The notes below the pieces were generated by a model. The model saw only the letters and a program-made list of their open reading frames with translations. It had not been told where the DNA came from and made no database searches. Positions 33,078-42,076 of a stretch of DNA of 64,000 nt are shown in pieces. Position numbers and translations under genes: made by a program. Source of the DNA: Pseudomonas viridiflava (GTDB lineage: Bacteria; Pseudomonadota; Gammaproteobacteria; Pseudomonadales; Pseudomonadaceae); contig NZ_UWFN01000263.1 in the NCBI RefSeq assembly GCF_900602065.1, positions 99,757-163,756 on the forward strand, written 5' to 3'. How positions within the stretch are numbered: position 1 is the stretch's first letter; each line of letters begins with the position of its first letter.

Positions 33078-35471
33078 TCAATGTGAAAACAGCGAATTCC
33101 CCACTTTGCCGGCCATTTTCTCCGGCTTGATCAGGAACCGCGCCAGCGCTGGCAACAGCCACAACGCGCCGAACATATTCCAGAGCAGCATGAAGGTCAG
33201 CATCAGGCCCATGTCAGCCTGGAACTTGATTGCCGAGAAGATCCAGGTGCATACGCCTATCGCCAGACATAGGCCGGTAAACAGAACGGCTTTGCCGGTG
33301 GACTTCAGAGTTTCGTAATACGCCTCCTGCAACGGTAGGCCTGCACGCAGGAAGCTTTCCAGACGGCTGTAGATGTAGATGCCGTAATCGACACCGATCC
33401 CCACCCCCAGCGCCACCACCGGCAAGGTCGCGACCTTGACGCCGATGCCCATGAACGCCATCAATGCGTTGCCCAGCACCGAGGTCAGCACCAGCGGCAG
33501 CACAATGCACAGCGTAGCGGCCCAGGAGCGGAAGGTGATCATGCACATCGCCGCCACACAGATGTAGACCAGAATCAGGATGGTCAACTCGGAGCGTTTG
33601 ATCACCTCGTTGGTCGCTGCTTCGATCCCGGCGTTACCGGCTGCCAGCAGGAATTCCAGGCCTTCACGATTGTTTTCGGCCGCAAACTCCTGCACCGCAT
33701 GCACCGCGCGATCCAGGGTTTCAGCCTTGTGATCATTGAGGAACACCAGCAGTGGTGCCAACGAACAGTCGTTGTTGTACAAGCCATCCGCCCGGGCGAT
33801 GGAGCTGTTGAGCACGTCTTTGTTGCGCGACAGGGCTTCCCACTTGAGGTTGCCCTCGTTCATGCCCTTGATGACCTGCTTGGAGACCGTTACCAGAGAA
33901 ATCGCCGACTGCACGCCCGGCGTATTCTCCATTTTCCAGGTCAGCTCGTTCATGGCAGCCAGGGTCGGATACGCCGAGCAGCCTTCCGGCGGCGTCTTGA
34001 CCATTACCACCAACACATCAGAGCTGGTGGAGTAGTGGTTGATGATGAAACTGTTGTCCTGGTTGTAGCGTGAATCGGGGCGCAGTTCCGGCGCGCCTTG
34101 ATCGAGGTCACCGATCTTCAGGTTCTGGCTGTACCAGAGGCCGCCACCGAAGGCGAGCAAGGCCAGCACGATCGACACCGGTGCAACTTTGGCGCTGGCA
34201 AAACCGGACAACAGACGCCAGAACGGATGTTCGGACACCGCGTCCTTCTTGCTGCGGTTGATTGCCCTCTTGCTGATCCCCGCGTAGGAAATCGCTACGG
34301 GAAGCAGGATGAGGTTGGTGAAGACGATGACCGCGACACCAATCGATGCGCCAATTGCCAGTTCGCGAATCACACCGATGTCGATGATCAGCAAGGTGAT
34401 GAAACCCACCGCATCCGCCAGAATCGCGATCATGCCTGGCAGAAACAACTGGCGAAACGTACGCCGCGCTGCAGTCAGGGCGTTATCGGCATCACTGGAC
34501 TGCAAGGCAATACCGTTGATTTTCTGCACGCCGTGGGAAATACCGATCGCAAAGATCAGGAACGGCACCAGCATCGAATACGGGTCCAGCCCGAAGCCCA
34601 CCACGTGCATCAACCCCAATTGCCAGACCACCGCAATCAGGGTGGTGCTCAACACGGCGATGGTGCTGCGAATACAACGGGTAAACCAGATCAACAACAC
34701 GAGGGTAATGACGAAGGCCACACCGAAGAACAGCACCACCATCAACAGGCCGTCGATCAAGTCGCCGACTTTTTTGGCAAATCCGACTATATGGATCTTG
34801 ATGTTGGGGTTCTGCGCTTCGTACTTGTCGCGAATTTTCTCTTCCAGTTGATGGGAAAACTGCTGGTAGTCCAGCTTGATCAGCTTGCCCTGATCCTGTG
34901 GGTCCGGGTAGGACTCCAGCAGCGGCACATCAACAATGCTCGACTTGAAATCGTTGGCCACCAGGCGTCCGACCTGCCCGGACTTGAGTACGTTGTTACG
35001 CAACTGATCGAGACTGTCGTCGGAACCGTCGTAGCTTTGCGGGATGACCTCACCACCGGCAAAGCCCTCTTCTGTTACTTCGGTCCAGCGTACGCTGGGG
35101 CTCCACAGAGATTTCAGGCCGGAACGATCAACCCCGGAGATGTAGAAAACTTCGTCGTTGATCTCCCGCAGGGTTTCCATGTACTGCTTGGAGAATATGT
35201 CGCCATCCAGCGCTTCGACCGATATCCGTACGGTGTTACCCAGATTGGCCAGATCGTTGCGGTGCTCCATCATTTTCTGGATGAAGGGATGATCCAGCGG
35301 GATCATTTTCTCGAAGCTGGTCGAAGGCCGAACCAGCGTCGCCTGCCAGAACAGAAAGATGCTGACCAGCAGACAGATAACGATAACTGCTGGACGATTA
35401 TTGAAAATCAAACGTTCAAGGAAGGTTTCCTTGCCGCTGCTGTGCTGCTGAGTGTCGTGCAGATTACTCAT
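33078..35471 (-). CDS. MMPL/RND-superfamily exporter
   Basis: 797 residues, about 12 transmembrane helices in the RND two-fold pattern: one helix (about 28-46), a large periplasmic loop, five or six helices (about 235-420, with FLIFAIGISHGVQKINGIAL as the conserved TM4 region), a second loop, and six C-terminal helices (about 620-785, with ALGVGIGVDYGIYIYSRLES). Proteins of this group (MmpL/HpnN/sterol-sensing-like) export lipids or other hydrophobic molecules. The gene directly follows, by 27 bases, a YCF48-type exported protein, a pairing often seen next to lipid or steroid-related genes in proteobacteria (recalled). The DUF1302/DUF1329 partners that often accompany the pair are absent from this window. 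Cargo unknown. Confidence 0.9.
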   Translation of the reverse strand: MSNLHDTQQHSSGKETFLERLIFNNRPAVIVICLLVSIFLFWQATLVRPSTSFEKMIPLDHPFIQKMMEHRNDLANLGNTVRISVEALDGDIFSKQYMETLREINDEVFYISGVDRSGLKSLWSPSVRWTEVTEEGFAGGEVIPQSYDGSDDSLDQLRNNVLKSGQVGRLVANDFKSSIVDVPLLESYPDPQDQGKLIKLDYQQFSHQLEEKIRDKYEAQNPNIKIHIVGFAKKVGDLIDGLLMVVLFFGVAFVITLVLLIWFTRCIRSTIAVLSTTLIAVVWQLGLMHVVGFGLDPYSMLVPFLIFAIGISHGVQKINGIALQSSDADNALTAARRTFRQLFLPGMIAILADAVGFITLLIIDIGVIRELAIGASIGVAVIVFTNLILLPVAISYAGISKRAINRSKKDAVSEHPFWRLLSGFASAKVAPVSIVLALLAFGGGLWYSQNLKIGDLDQGAPELRPDSRYNQDNSFIINHYSTSSDVLVVMVKTPPEGCSAYPTLAAMNELTWKMENTPGVQSAISLVTVSKQVIKGMNEGNLKWEALSRNKDVLNSSIARADGLYNNDCSLAPLLVFLNDHKAETLDRAVHAVQEFAAENNREGLEFLLAAGNAGIEAATNEVIKRSELTILILVYICVAAMCMITFRSWAATLCIVLPLVLTSVLGNALMAFMGIGVKVATLPVVALGVGIGVDYGIYIYSRLESFLRAGLPLQEAYYETLKSTGKAVLFTGLCLAIGVCTWIFSAIKFQADMGLMLTFMLLWNMFGALWLLPALARFLIKPEKMAGKVGNSLFSH

Positions 35472-35498
35472 GCCGAAATTTCCCTGCCCTGATCATTC

Positions 35499-36605
35499 TT
35501 ATTGTTGGCTCGACTCGGCGCCCGTCGGCGAGGTGACGCGTACGCCTCCTTGTCCAACCAGAATCAGATTGCCCTGTGCATCAGCCGTCACCCCGGATAA
35601 CGAAACCCGGTCAGGACGGTTGTAAACCTTGAATGTCAGGCCGTCGTCGGTGCTGCGCATCACGCTGCCACCGTTGCCCACCAGCACCAGTGAGCCATCT
35701 TCCAGCTGCGTCGCATTGGACAGTCCAAACTCCAGCGGCCCGCGCGCAGCCTTCAGCTCGATGGGCTCCCAGGTGTCGCCAAAGTCAGCGGAGCGGTAGA
35801 GATTGCCACGCAGCCCATATACCAGCAGCGTGCCGGGCTGACCGGTGCCAATCGCGCCAAACAACGATCCCTGATACGGCCCTTCAAGCTTTTCCCAGGA
35901 CTCGCCATCGTCTCCGGAGCGGAACATCGCCCCCGATTCGCCGACGACAAACAGACCGCTATCTGCAACATGCGTAATGCCGTTGAGGTGATATTGATCT
36001 TCGTTGTCGAGGCGGTCGCTGACGTCTTCCCAGTGCTGACCACCGTCCACCGTCGTCAGCAACATGCCGTAAGCGCCGACTGCAAAACCGGTTGAGGTGT
36101 CCTTGAACCAGACATCCAGCAACGGTGCCTCGCGCGTCAGGTCTTCGAATTGCTTGACCCATGTGGTGCCGCCATCGCTGCTGGCCAGGACCTGCGCGTC
36201 ATGCCCCACAGCCCAGCCGTGCTTGTCATCAACGAAATACACAGAGGTCAGGAGTTGACGAGTTGGCACTTTGGCTTGAACCCAGGTTTTGCCCTGATCG
36301 TCGGAATACAGAATGTGTCCACGCTCGCCGACCACCACCAGTCGGGCACCGGCATGGGCTACATCGAGTAGAAGGCTGCGCGAGGCCTTGGCAGATTCGA
36401 TGGAATACAGAGTGCTCTGAGTCGAGTCAGGGCTTTGGGTGGTACTTTCGGTGGCCGCCATTGATGGCATGGCCAGACTTGATAAAGCCATGATTGCGAA
36501 CAGCGACCAGGCTGTCGCCAAGGGCTTGCCCATTCGTAATGCCAATGGCTGTCCGACTGCCGATTCCCCACCGGACTGTGTGCGCCGATTTGCAGGCTCA
36601 CTCAT
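35499..36605 (-). CDS. YCF48/BNR-like exported beta-propeller protein
   Basis: 368 residues. N-terminal hydrophobic segment (about 27-50, LATAWSLFAIMALSSLAMPS then MAA) that reads as a signal peptide or anchor, then repeats of the photosystem assembly-factor YCF48/BNR type: GKTWVQAKVPTRQLLTSVYF, DGGTTWVKQFEDLTREAPLL, DGGQHWEDVS, GDDGESWEKLEGPYQGSLFG, ADFGDTWEPIELKAARGPLE, STDDGLTFKVYNRPDRVSLS. The SxDxGxTW Asp-box repeats indicate a six- or seven-bladed propeller in the periplasm. Start 36605 has AAGGGGAC upstream; an earlier TTG frame exists. Likely a partner of the MMPL exporter in one operon. Function inferred only from context. Confidence 0.85.
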   Translation of the reverse strand: MSEPANRRTQSGGESAVGQPLALRMGKPLATAWSLFAIMALSSLAMPSMAATESTTQSPDSTQSTLYSIESAKASRSLLLDVAHAGARLVVVGERGHILYSDDQGKTWVQAKVPTRQLLTSVYFVDDKHGWAVGHDAQVLASSDGGTTWVKQFEDLTREAPLLDVWFKDTSTGFAVGAYGMLLTTVDGGQHWEDVSDRLDNEDQYHLNGITHVADSGLFVVGESGAMFRSGDDGESWEKLEGPYQGSLFGAIGTGQPGTLLVYGLRGNLYRSADFGDTWEPIELKAARGPLEFGLSNATQLEDGSLVLVGNGGSVMRSTDDGLTFKVYNRPDRVSLSGVTADAQGNLILVGQGGVRVTSPTGAESSQQ

Positions 36606-36810
36606 GAAGCGTCCCCTTTCCATTATTTTTATTAGGCGACTTTTATCAGAAAGCCTTGGCGAAGCGCTCTAGCCTTGGACTTCTGGAAGCCGACCTATCC
36701 TATCCAGCTTTGGAAACGCATGACAATCGACATATGGCTATCTTTGGTCGAGGCCTCTTGTGTGATTGGTGGATTATCAGTTGGGGTGATGCAGGCTTAG
36801 AACCCTCTCC

Positions 36811-36887
36811 CCCTGTAGGAGCTGCCGAAGGCTGCGAAAGCGCTGATTCAGATAAATCGCTCGCAGCCTTCGGCAGCTCCTACAGGG
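36811..36887. repeat. REP pair, CTGTAGGAGCTGCCGAAGG family
   Basis: Arms CCCTGTAGGAGCTGCCGAAG and complement, between the omptin gene and the YCF48 gene. A short stem AGGCCGG/CCGGCCT at 36907-36930 lies just after the omptin stop and may help end its transcript. Confidence 0.9.
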
Positions 36888-36937
36888 GATAACTCATTGC
36901 CAGTGTAGGCCGGGTTTGACGGTCCGGCCTGCCAGGT

Positions 36938-37897
36938 TCAGAACTGATAGGCCAGGGCGAGGCTGGAAACGGTTGTTCTGTTGGATTGTGAATTGGACTT
37001 ATCGCCGGTGCGCAGGCTGTCACCGCTCGGGGCATGCTTGATCAACGCACTGCCCTTGGCCTCGCTATAGACCTGATGATCAAGGCCAGCCTTGACGGAA
37101 AACTGCGGGGTCATCTGATACGAAAGCGCCAGAGCAAGGCTCTGCATCCGTCCCCTGTCTCCGTTGTTGCCGCTAAATGTCAGATTTCGCAGGTGGTGCG
37201 AATCGAAGTCTCTGGCTTTGACCCACTGGCTGTACTTGAAACGACCTTCAAGGCTCCAGCGCTGCAGATTGTAGAGCCCGACAAGCCCGAGGTAAGGGGT
37301 GTCATAGGTTTGCTGGTAAGTGATGACCTTGAGCCCGGAAGGAAAGTCTCCGGTCACATCACGATCACCGTTGTCTGAAGAATAGACATAGCTGCCACCC
37401 CGGGCCTGCCAGTCAAATCGGGTGCGCTGATACCCTGCCATAACGCCCAGGGCAACGTTCCCACGCTTCAGCGCCCAGCCCGTCGCGGCAAACTCGGCCT
37501 GCCAGGCATTCTTCAGACGCGTATCGGGGTGGTTCGAGTAATCGGTCCAGTCGGCGTCCTCGCCTGCTGACCAATCGTAATCTTTCATATGGCTGTTACC
37601 TGCCGCCATACGCGTCCAGCCGCGTGCTTCAAGGGAGAGCCAGTCCAGCGGATTGTAGGTCAGCCCCAGGTGCAGGGTGGGCACTTGCTTGATATCCCAG
37701 TTCAACTGGCTGACTTTTTCGCCATCATCGTAGACCTTTTCCAGAGACCGACCGTTGAGCAGCCCTACTCCCAGATTCAGCTCTATGCTGCCCAACTTTG
37801 TTTTCTGCTCGTTGAAGACCTTTGCATCCGCCAGGGCCTCATGCCCAAAAGCGACCAGCCCCAGCAATACCAACGTTTCCCGTACGTTTATCAACAC
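36938..37897 (-). CDS. Omptin-family outer-membrane aspartyl protease
   Basis: 319 residues. Omptins (OmpT, Pla, PgtE) are ten-stranded outer-membrane barrels that cleave between basic residues. Seen: signal peptide (about 1-23, ending ALA), family blocks KVSQLNWDIKQVPTLHLGLT, ARGWTRMAAGNSHMKDYDWS, WTDYSNHPDTRLKNAW, GVMAGYQRTRFDWQARGGSY, a C-terminal SSLALAYQF ending in Phe, and all four catalytic residues: D106 and D108 in KDYDW, D232 and H234 in DFDSHH (equivalent to D83, D85, D210 and H212 of mature OmpT). The start is a GTG at 37897 with AAGGG upstream; a TTG is the next codon. Single gene between REP elements. Pattern agreement with enterobacterial omptins is strong over the whole length. 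Confidence 0.93.
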   Translation of the reverse strand: MLINVRETLVLLGLVAFGHEALADAKVFNEQKTKLGSIELNLGVGLLNGRSLEKVYDDGEKVSQLNWDIKQVPTLHLGLTYNPLDWLSLEARGWTRMAAGNSHMKDYDWSAGEDADWTDYSNHPDTRLKNAWQAEFAATGWALKRGNVALGVMAGYQRTRFDWQARGGSYVYSSDNGDRDVTGDFPSGLKVITYQQTYDTPYLGLVGLYNLQRWSLEGRFKYSQWVKARDFDSHHLRNLTFSGNNGDRGRMQSLALALSYQMTPQFSVKAGLDHQVYSEAKGSALIKHAPSGDSLRTGDKSNSQSNRTTVSSLALAYQF

Positions 37898-38076
37898 AAT
37901 CCCTACCCTTTCTGAGATGACGCGCGCGCAACCCCAGGGTCAACGCAACGCGGGTCGAAAGGATGGGCGATGTTGCAGGACGCTTCTGCCAGCCGAATCC
38001 TTGTCTGATCGTGTGAAACGTCCACACAGAACGCTGGAAAGCCCCTACGCAGCAAGCTTGAGTTCACGCGCATCCA

Positions 38077-38169
38077 GTGGGACCGGATTCATCCGGGAAG
38101 GCGGTATTCGTGACGACAACGAGGCTGTGGATGCATCACCCCCTTCGCGAATGAATTCGCTCCCACAGG
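38077..38169. repeat. REP-like pair and short direct repeat upstream of the omptin gene
   Basis: Left arm GTGGGACCGGATTCATCCGG, right arm TTCGCGAATGAATTCGCTCCC followed by ACAGG. An 18-base segment ATCCAGTGGGACCGGATT occurs directly repeated at 38072-38089 and 38197-38214, suggesting a partial duplication of one arm. The rest of 37898-38222 has no credible gene. Confidence 0.75.
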
Positions 38170-38222
38170 ATTTGTACTCACCTTCAGGTCACCGCGATCC
38201 AGTGGGACCGGATTAGCACCAT

Positions 38223-38257
38223 AAAAAAAGGGCCTGCCGCTTGCGCGGAAGGCCCTT
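38223..38257 (-). terminator. Intrinsic terminator of pepN
   Basis: Stem AAGGGCCT (38228-38235) with AGGCCCTT (38250-38257), extended by CCGC/GCGG, and seven A on the plus strand at 38223-38229 reading as a T-run on the minus strand; 17 bases after the pepN stop. Confidence 0.92.
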
Positions 38258-38273
38258 GGGTCAACAGTCTTCG

Positions 38274-40940
38274 CTATTCGGCGAGGCTTTTGCTCACCAC
38301 TTCGAACACGTCACTGGACAGCTCACCCGAATCACGGATGCGCACCAGTTCGTCCTTCATCAGCGCCTGACGTTTGCTGTCGTATTTGCGCCAGCGAGTC
38401 AGGGGGGCCAATTGACGCGAGGCGATCTGCGGATTGAAGCCGTTGAGCTGGATCACCAGATCAGCCAGGAAACGGTAGCCGGAGCCGTCCGCAGCGTGGA
38501 AGTTGATCAGGTTCTGGCCAGCAAAAGCACCGATCAAGGCGCGTACCTTGTTCGGGTTCTTGATGTTGAATGCCGGGTGCTGCATCAGCGTCTTGACCCG
38601 CCCAAGACCGCCAGGCAACGGGCTGCCTGCCTGAACGCTGAACCACTGATCCATAACCAGCGGGTTGTCTTTGAAGTTCTCGGCAAACACCGCCAGCGCC
38701 TTGTCCTTCTCGGCGGTAAACGGCGAGTTGACCAGTACGGCAAGGGCCGTCAGGCGCTCGGTCATGTTGTCGGCGGTATCGAACTGCTCGATGGTCGCGG
38801 CCAGCACTTCCGGTTTCTGACTGAGCATCAGGTACGACAGGGCAATGTTCTGCAGAGCGCGACGGGCGAAATGCTCGGCTTCAGCGACGTACTCAGTGGC
38901 TTTCGACACCTTGCGGTTGGCCGTGTAGCGCGCCCACAACCCGTCGAACAGGCTGTCGGCAAGCTGCTTGCGCACAAACTCACGGGCAGCGTGGATAGCA
39001 TCCACGTCGGCCACTTCACTGATTTCGGTCAGATAGGCTTCGCCCGGCAACGATAGCATTTCGGCAATCATGGCCTGATCCAGCGAGGTATCCGCCAGAA
39101 CCGTGCCCAACGCCGTGATCAAACGCTGATCGAGGACCAGCGGCTGGCCTTTCTGGTGCTGACCGATCAACTCCTGCAGCACCTGCACCGACAGTTGCTG
39201 GCCCGCATCCCAGCGGTTGAAGCCGTCGCTGTCATGCTGCATGAGGAACATCAGTTGGTCGCGGTTGTACGGGAAGCTGAGTTTCACCGGAGCCGAGAAA
39301 CCACGCAGCAACGAGGGCAGCGGCTGTTCAGCAATATCAACGAAGGTGAAGGTCTGCTCGGCTTCGGTGACGGAAATCACCCGCGTGTTGCCAGCGGCAG
39401 CGTCTTCGCCTTGCAGGCGCAACGGGATTTCGCCGCCCTGCTTGTCCAGCAAGCCCAGCTCCACCGGAATCACGAACGGCTTCTTCGCATCCCCTGGCTG
39501 ACCCGGTGTGGTCGGGCAGCTCTGGCGGAAGGTCAGGCTGTAGGTTTTAGCTGCGCTGTCATAGGACTCGCTGACCGCCAGACGCGGCGTACCGGCCTGG
39601 CTGTACCAACGTTTGAACTGGGTCAGGTCGACGCCATTGGCATCTTCCATGGCCTTGATGAAGTCATCGCAGGTCACGGCCTGGCCGTCATGACGCTCAA
39701 AGTACAGATCACTGCCTTTGCGGAAACCCTGTGCGCCGAGCAGCGTGTGAAGCATGCCAACAACTTCCGAACCCTTTTCATACACGGTCAGGGTGTAGAA
39801 GTTGGAAATCTCGATAAAGCTGTCCGGGCGCACAGCGTGAGCCATCGGGCCCGCATCTTCGGCGAACTGGTGGGTACGCAGGTACGCCACGTCCTGAATG
39901 CGCTTGACCGTGGCCGAGTTCATGTCTGACGAAAAGCCTGCATCGCGGTAAACCGTAAAGCCTTCTTTCAATGACAGCTGGAACCAGTCACGACAGGTCA
40001 CGCGGTTGCCCGACCAGTTGTGGAAGTATTCGTGGGCGACGATGGCCTCGACGCGCTGGTGTGCGGCGTCGGTGGCGGTTTCGGCACGGGCCAGCACGGC
40101 GCTGGAGTTGAAGATGTTGAGACCCTTGTTCTCCATCGCGCCCATGTTGAAGTCGTTCACAGCGACGATCATGAAGATATCCAGATCGTACTCACGACCG
40201 TAGGTTTCTTCGTCCCAGCGCATGGATTTTTTCAGGCTGGTCATGGCGTGCTGGCACTTGTCGATGTTTTCCGGCTCGACATAGATACGCAGGGTCACTT
40301 CCCGCTCGCTCACGGTGGTGAACTTGTCTTCGACGCACCACAGATCGCCGGCTACCAGGGCAAACAGGTACGCCGGTTTCATGAACGGGTCTTCCCAGGT
40401 CGCCCAGTGCCGGCCGTCATCTTCCGGGCCGCTGGCAATCGGGTTGCCGTTGGAGAGCAATACCGGGAAGTTGTGCTTGTCGGCGCTCAGCGTCGTGGTG
40501 AACTTGCTCATCACGTCCGGGCGGTCGAGGTAGTAGGTAATCTTGCGGAAACCTTCGGCCTCACACTGGGTGCAGAACATGCCACTGGATTTGTACAACC
40601 CCTCCAGTGCGGTGTTGGTTTCCGGATGGATGCGCACGCTGGTGTCGACCGTGAAGGACTCGGCCTGTGGGTGCAAAGTCAGATGGTCCGGAGTCAGTTG
40701 GTAATCAGTGGCGCTCAATTCGGCATCACCGAGCCTGACGGACAGCAGCTCCAGCAACTGGCCGTCCAGCACCAGCGGCGGCAAGCCTGCGCCACGCGCC
40801 GGGTTGCGGCGCATGACCAGTTGCGCGTGAACCAGCGAGTGGTCATCGAACAGCTCGAACGTCAGGTGCGTTTCGTCGATGAGGTACTCAGGGGCCTGAT
40901 AGTCCTTCAGGTAGATCATTTGCGGTTGTTCGGTGCGCAT
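38274..40940 (-). CDS. pepN: Aminopeptidase N
   Basis: 888 residues. Cytoplasmic M1 zinc aminopeptidase that removes N-terminal residues from peptides. Seen: substrate motif MGAMENKGLNIFN, zinc motif HEYFHNW within VAHEYFHNWSGNRVTCRDW, and a C-terminal all-helical domain. Length matches the E. coli-type enzyme (about 870-890). ATG 40940 follows AGAGGA with a six-base spacer. A strong terminator follows. It is separated by 11 bases from the preceding DUF2797 gene, and lies at the 3' end of a run of co-directional genes starting near nadK. Confidence 0.97.
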   Translation of the reverse strand: MRTEQPQMIYLKDYQAPEYLIDETHLTFELFDDHSLVHAQLVMRRNPARGAGLPPLVLDGQLLELLSVRLGDAELSATDYQLTPDHLTLHPQAESFTVDTSVRIHPETNTALEGLYKSSGMFCTQCEAEGFRKITYYLDRPDVMSKFTTTLSADKHNFPVLLSNGNPIASGPEDDGRHWATWEDPFMKPAYLFALVAGDLWCVEDKFTTVSEREVTLRIYVEPENIDKCQHAMTSLKKSMRWDEETYGREYDLDIFMIVAVNDFNMGAMENKGLNIFNSSAVLARAETATDAAHQRVEAIVAHEYFHNWSGNRVTCRDWFQLSLKEGFTVYRDAGFSSDMNSATVKRIQDVAYLRTHQFAEDAGPMAHAVRPDSFIEISNFYTLTVYEKGSEVVGMLHTLLGAQGFRKGSDLYFERHDGQAVTCDDFIKAMEDANGVDLTQFKRWYSQAGTPRLAVSESYDSAAKTYSLTFRQSCPTTPGQPGDAKKPFVIPVELGLLDKQGGEIPLRLQGEDAAAGNTRVISVTEAEQTFTFVDIAEQPLPSLLRGFSAPVKLSFPYNRDQLMFLMQHDSDGFNRWDAGQQLSVQVLQELIGQHQKGQPLVLDQRLITALGTVLADTSLDQAMIAEMLSLPGEAYLTEISEVADVDAIHAAREFVRKQLADSLFDGLWARYTANRKVSKATEYVAEAEHFARRALQNIALSYLMLSQKPEVLAATIEQFDTADNMTERLTALAVLVNSPFTAEKDKALAVFAENFKDNPLVMDQWFSVQAGSPLPGGLGRVKTLMQHPAFNIKNPNKVRALIGAFAGQNLINFHAADGSGYRFLADLVIQLNGFNPQIASRQLAPLTRWRKYDSKRQALMKDELVRIRDSGELSSDVFEVVSKSLAE

Positions 40941-40951
40941 GATGAGTCCTC

Positions 40952-41749
40952 TTACTGATGCACGGCGAGCTGATAAGCCGTGTATTTACGAATATTGATC
41001 ACGCCGGTATCGAAGATCAGGTACTGGCCCTTGATCCCCAGCAATGTGCCTTCAGCGATCGGGTTCTTGTCCAGATTGAAGCTGACGATCTTGGTCGGGT
41101 ACGCCTCTACGGGGTAGCGGATCTCGATCGGTTCGACGTCATGCAGCATTTGGATGGCCTGCAAGCCAAATCGTTCTTGCAGCCCGGCCAGGCCTTCGGC
41201 GCAACTGTCGAACAGTTGCTGGCGAATGGCGGCCAGGTCCACCGGCTGTGCGTCGCCTTTGAGCAACGCGCGCCAGTTGGTGCGGTCGGCAACCTGACTA
41301 CGCAACAGGTCCTCAACGAACCCGGACTGTTGGCGAGTGGCCACGCGCAGGATCGGCAGCGCCTGACTGGCGCCCTGATCCAGCCAGCGGGTTGGCAGCT
41401 GCGTGGCGCGGGTAATACCGACTTTAACGCCCGACGAGTTGGCCAGGTAGACGACATGATCGGTCATGCAGAATTGCTCGCCCCACGCCGGATCACGACA
41501 CGTGCCGTGCTCGTGGTGGCATTTTTCCGGGCTCATGATGCAGATGTCGCACTGCGCCAGCTTGAGCATGCACGGGTAGCAGTAACCCTGGCTGTAGCTG
41601 GACTTGGTCTTGCGTCCACAATGGCTGCAATGGATCGCGCCAAGGAACTCCAGACGGACTGTTTTGCCAATCAGCGGGTTGACCGGAATCTCCGTGTCAC
41701 CCAGACGAAACGCATACTGCACCGCCGACGCGTCCAGACGCGCCGACAT
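40952..41749 (-). CDS. DUF2797 protein with cysteine cluster
   Basis: 265 residues from ATG 41749 (GGAG 11 bases upstream); the open frame extends to 41959 but would run through the upstream DUF1315 gene. Seen: a cysteine/histidine-rich region (CSHCGRKTKSSYSQGYCYPC, QCDICIMSPEKCHHEHGTCR, FCMTDH), likely binding one or two metals, followed by DHVVYLANSSGVKVGITRAT and LPTRWLDQGASQALPI. The VVYLA..VKVGITR pattern resembles the N-terminal strands of GIY-YIG nucleases, suggesting a GIY-YIG-like fold (inference). The molecular role of DUF2797 is unknown. Conserved neighbour order with DUF1315 and pepN in pseudomonads (recalled). Confidence 0.85.
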   Translation of the reverse strand: MSARLDASAVQYAFRLGDTEIPVNPLIGKTVRLEFLGAIHCSHCGRKTKSSYSQGYCYPCMLKLAQCDICIMSPEKCHHEHGTCRDPAWGEQFCMTDHVVYLANSSGVKVGITRATQLPTRWLDQGASQALPILRVATRQQSGFVEDLLRSQVADRTNWRALLKGDAQPVDLAAIRQQLFDSCAEGLAGLQERFGLQAIQMLHDVEPIEIRYPVEAYPTKIVSFNLDKNPIAEGTLLGIKGQYLIFDTGVINIRKYTAYQLAVHQ

Positions 41750-41778
41750 TTTATTAACGGCTCCGCGACCAATCTCAA

Positions 41779-42039
41779 TCAATGGATGGCATCCGACTTG
41801 AACAGGATATTCGGCACAGTGGTGGACTTGGACGCACATTCCTGTGGGCCCATGTAACCGATGCGCTGGTCTTCCGGCAGGTTCTGCACTTCCCAGGCGA
41901 TCAACGCCTGCAAGGACAACTCGCGCTGTTCCTGAGTCAGCTTGCGGCCATCGGACCACTTCCCGATTTCTACTGCCAGCTTCAGGCTTTCGTAGATATC
42001 CGGGGTGATGTTTTCAATCATTTCGGCAAAAGAGGACAT
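41779..42039 (-). CDS. DUF1315 family protein
   Basis: 86 residues (MSSFAEMIENITPDIYESLK...), cytoplasmic, acidic and mostly helical. The family block WSDGRKLTQEQRELSLQALI followed by AWE is present. Start 42039 has AGGAGT seven bases upstream; upstream in-frame sequence to 42108 is not used. It lies 29 bases before DUF2797 and 37 bases after the rhomboid stop, in one directional run. Function unknown. Confidence 0.88.
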   Translation of the reverse strand: MSSFAEMIENITPDIYESLKLAVEIGKWSDGRKLTQEQRELSLQALIAWEVQNLPEDQRIGYMGPQECASKSTTVPNILFKSDAIH

Positions 42040-42076
42040 AGCGCACTCCTGACTCTTAATTAACCAGCATTCAAAA

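Noticed and set aside
34098..35492. 464-residue plus-strand frame opposite the MMPL gene
   Set aside because: Antisense shadow; His/Gln/Asp-rich translation without any family pattern, while the minus strand gives a clear RND transporter.
41750..41959. N-terminal extension of the DUF2797 frame
   Set aside because: It would run through the DUF1315 gene in another frame; ATG 41749 has its own GGAG site.
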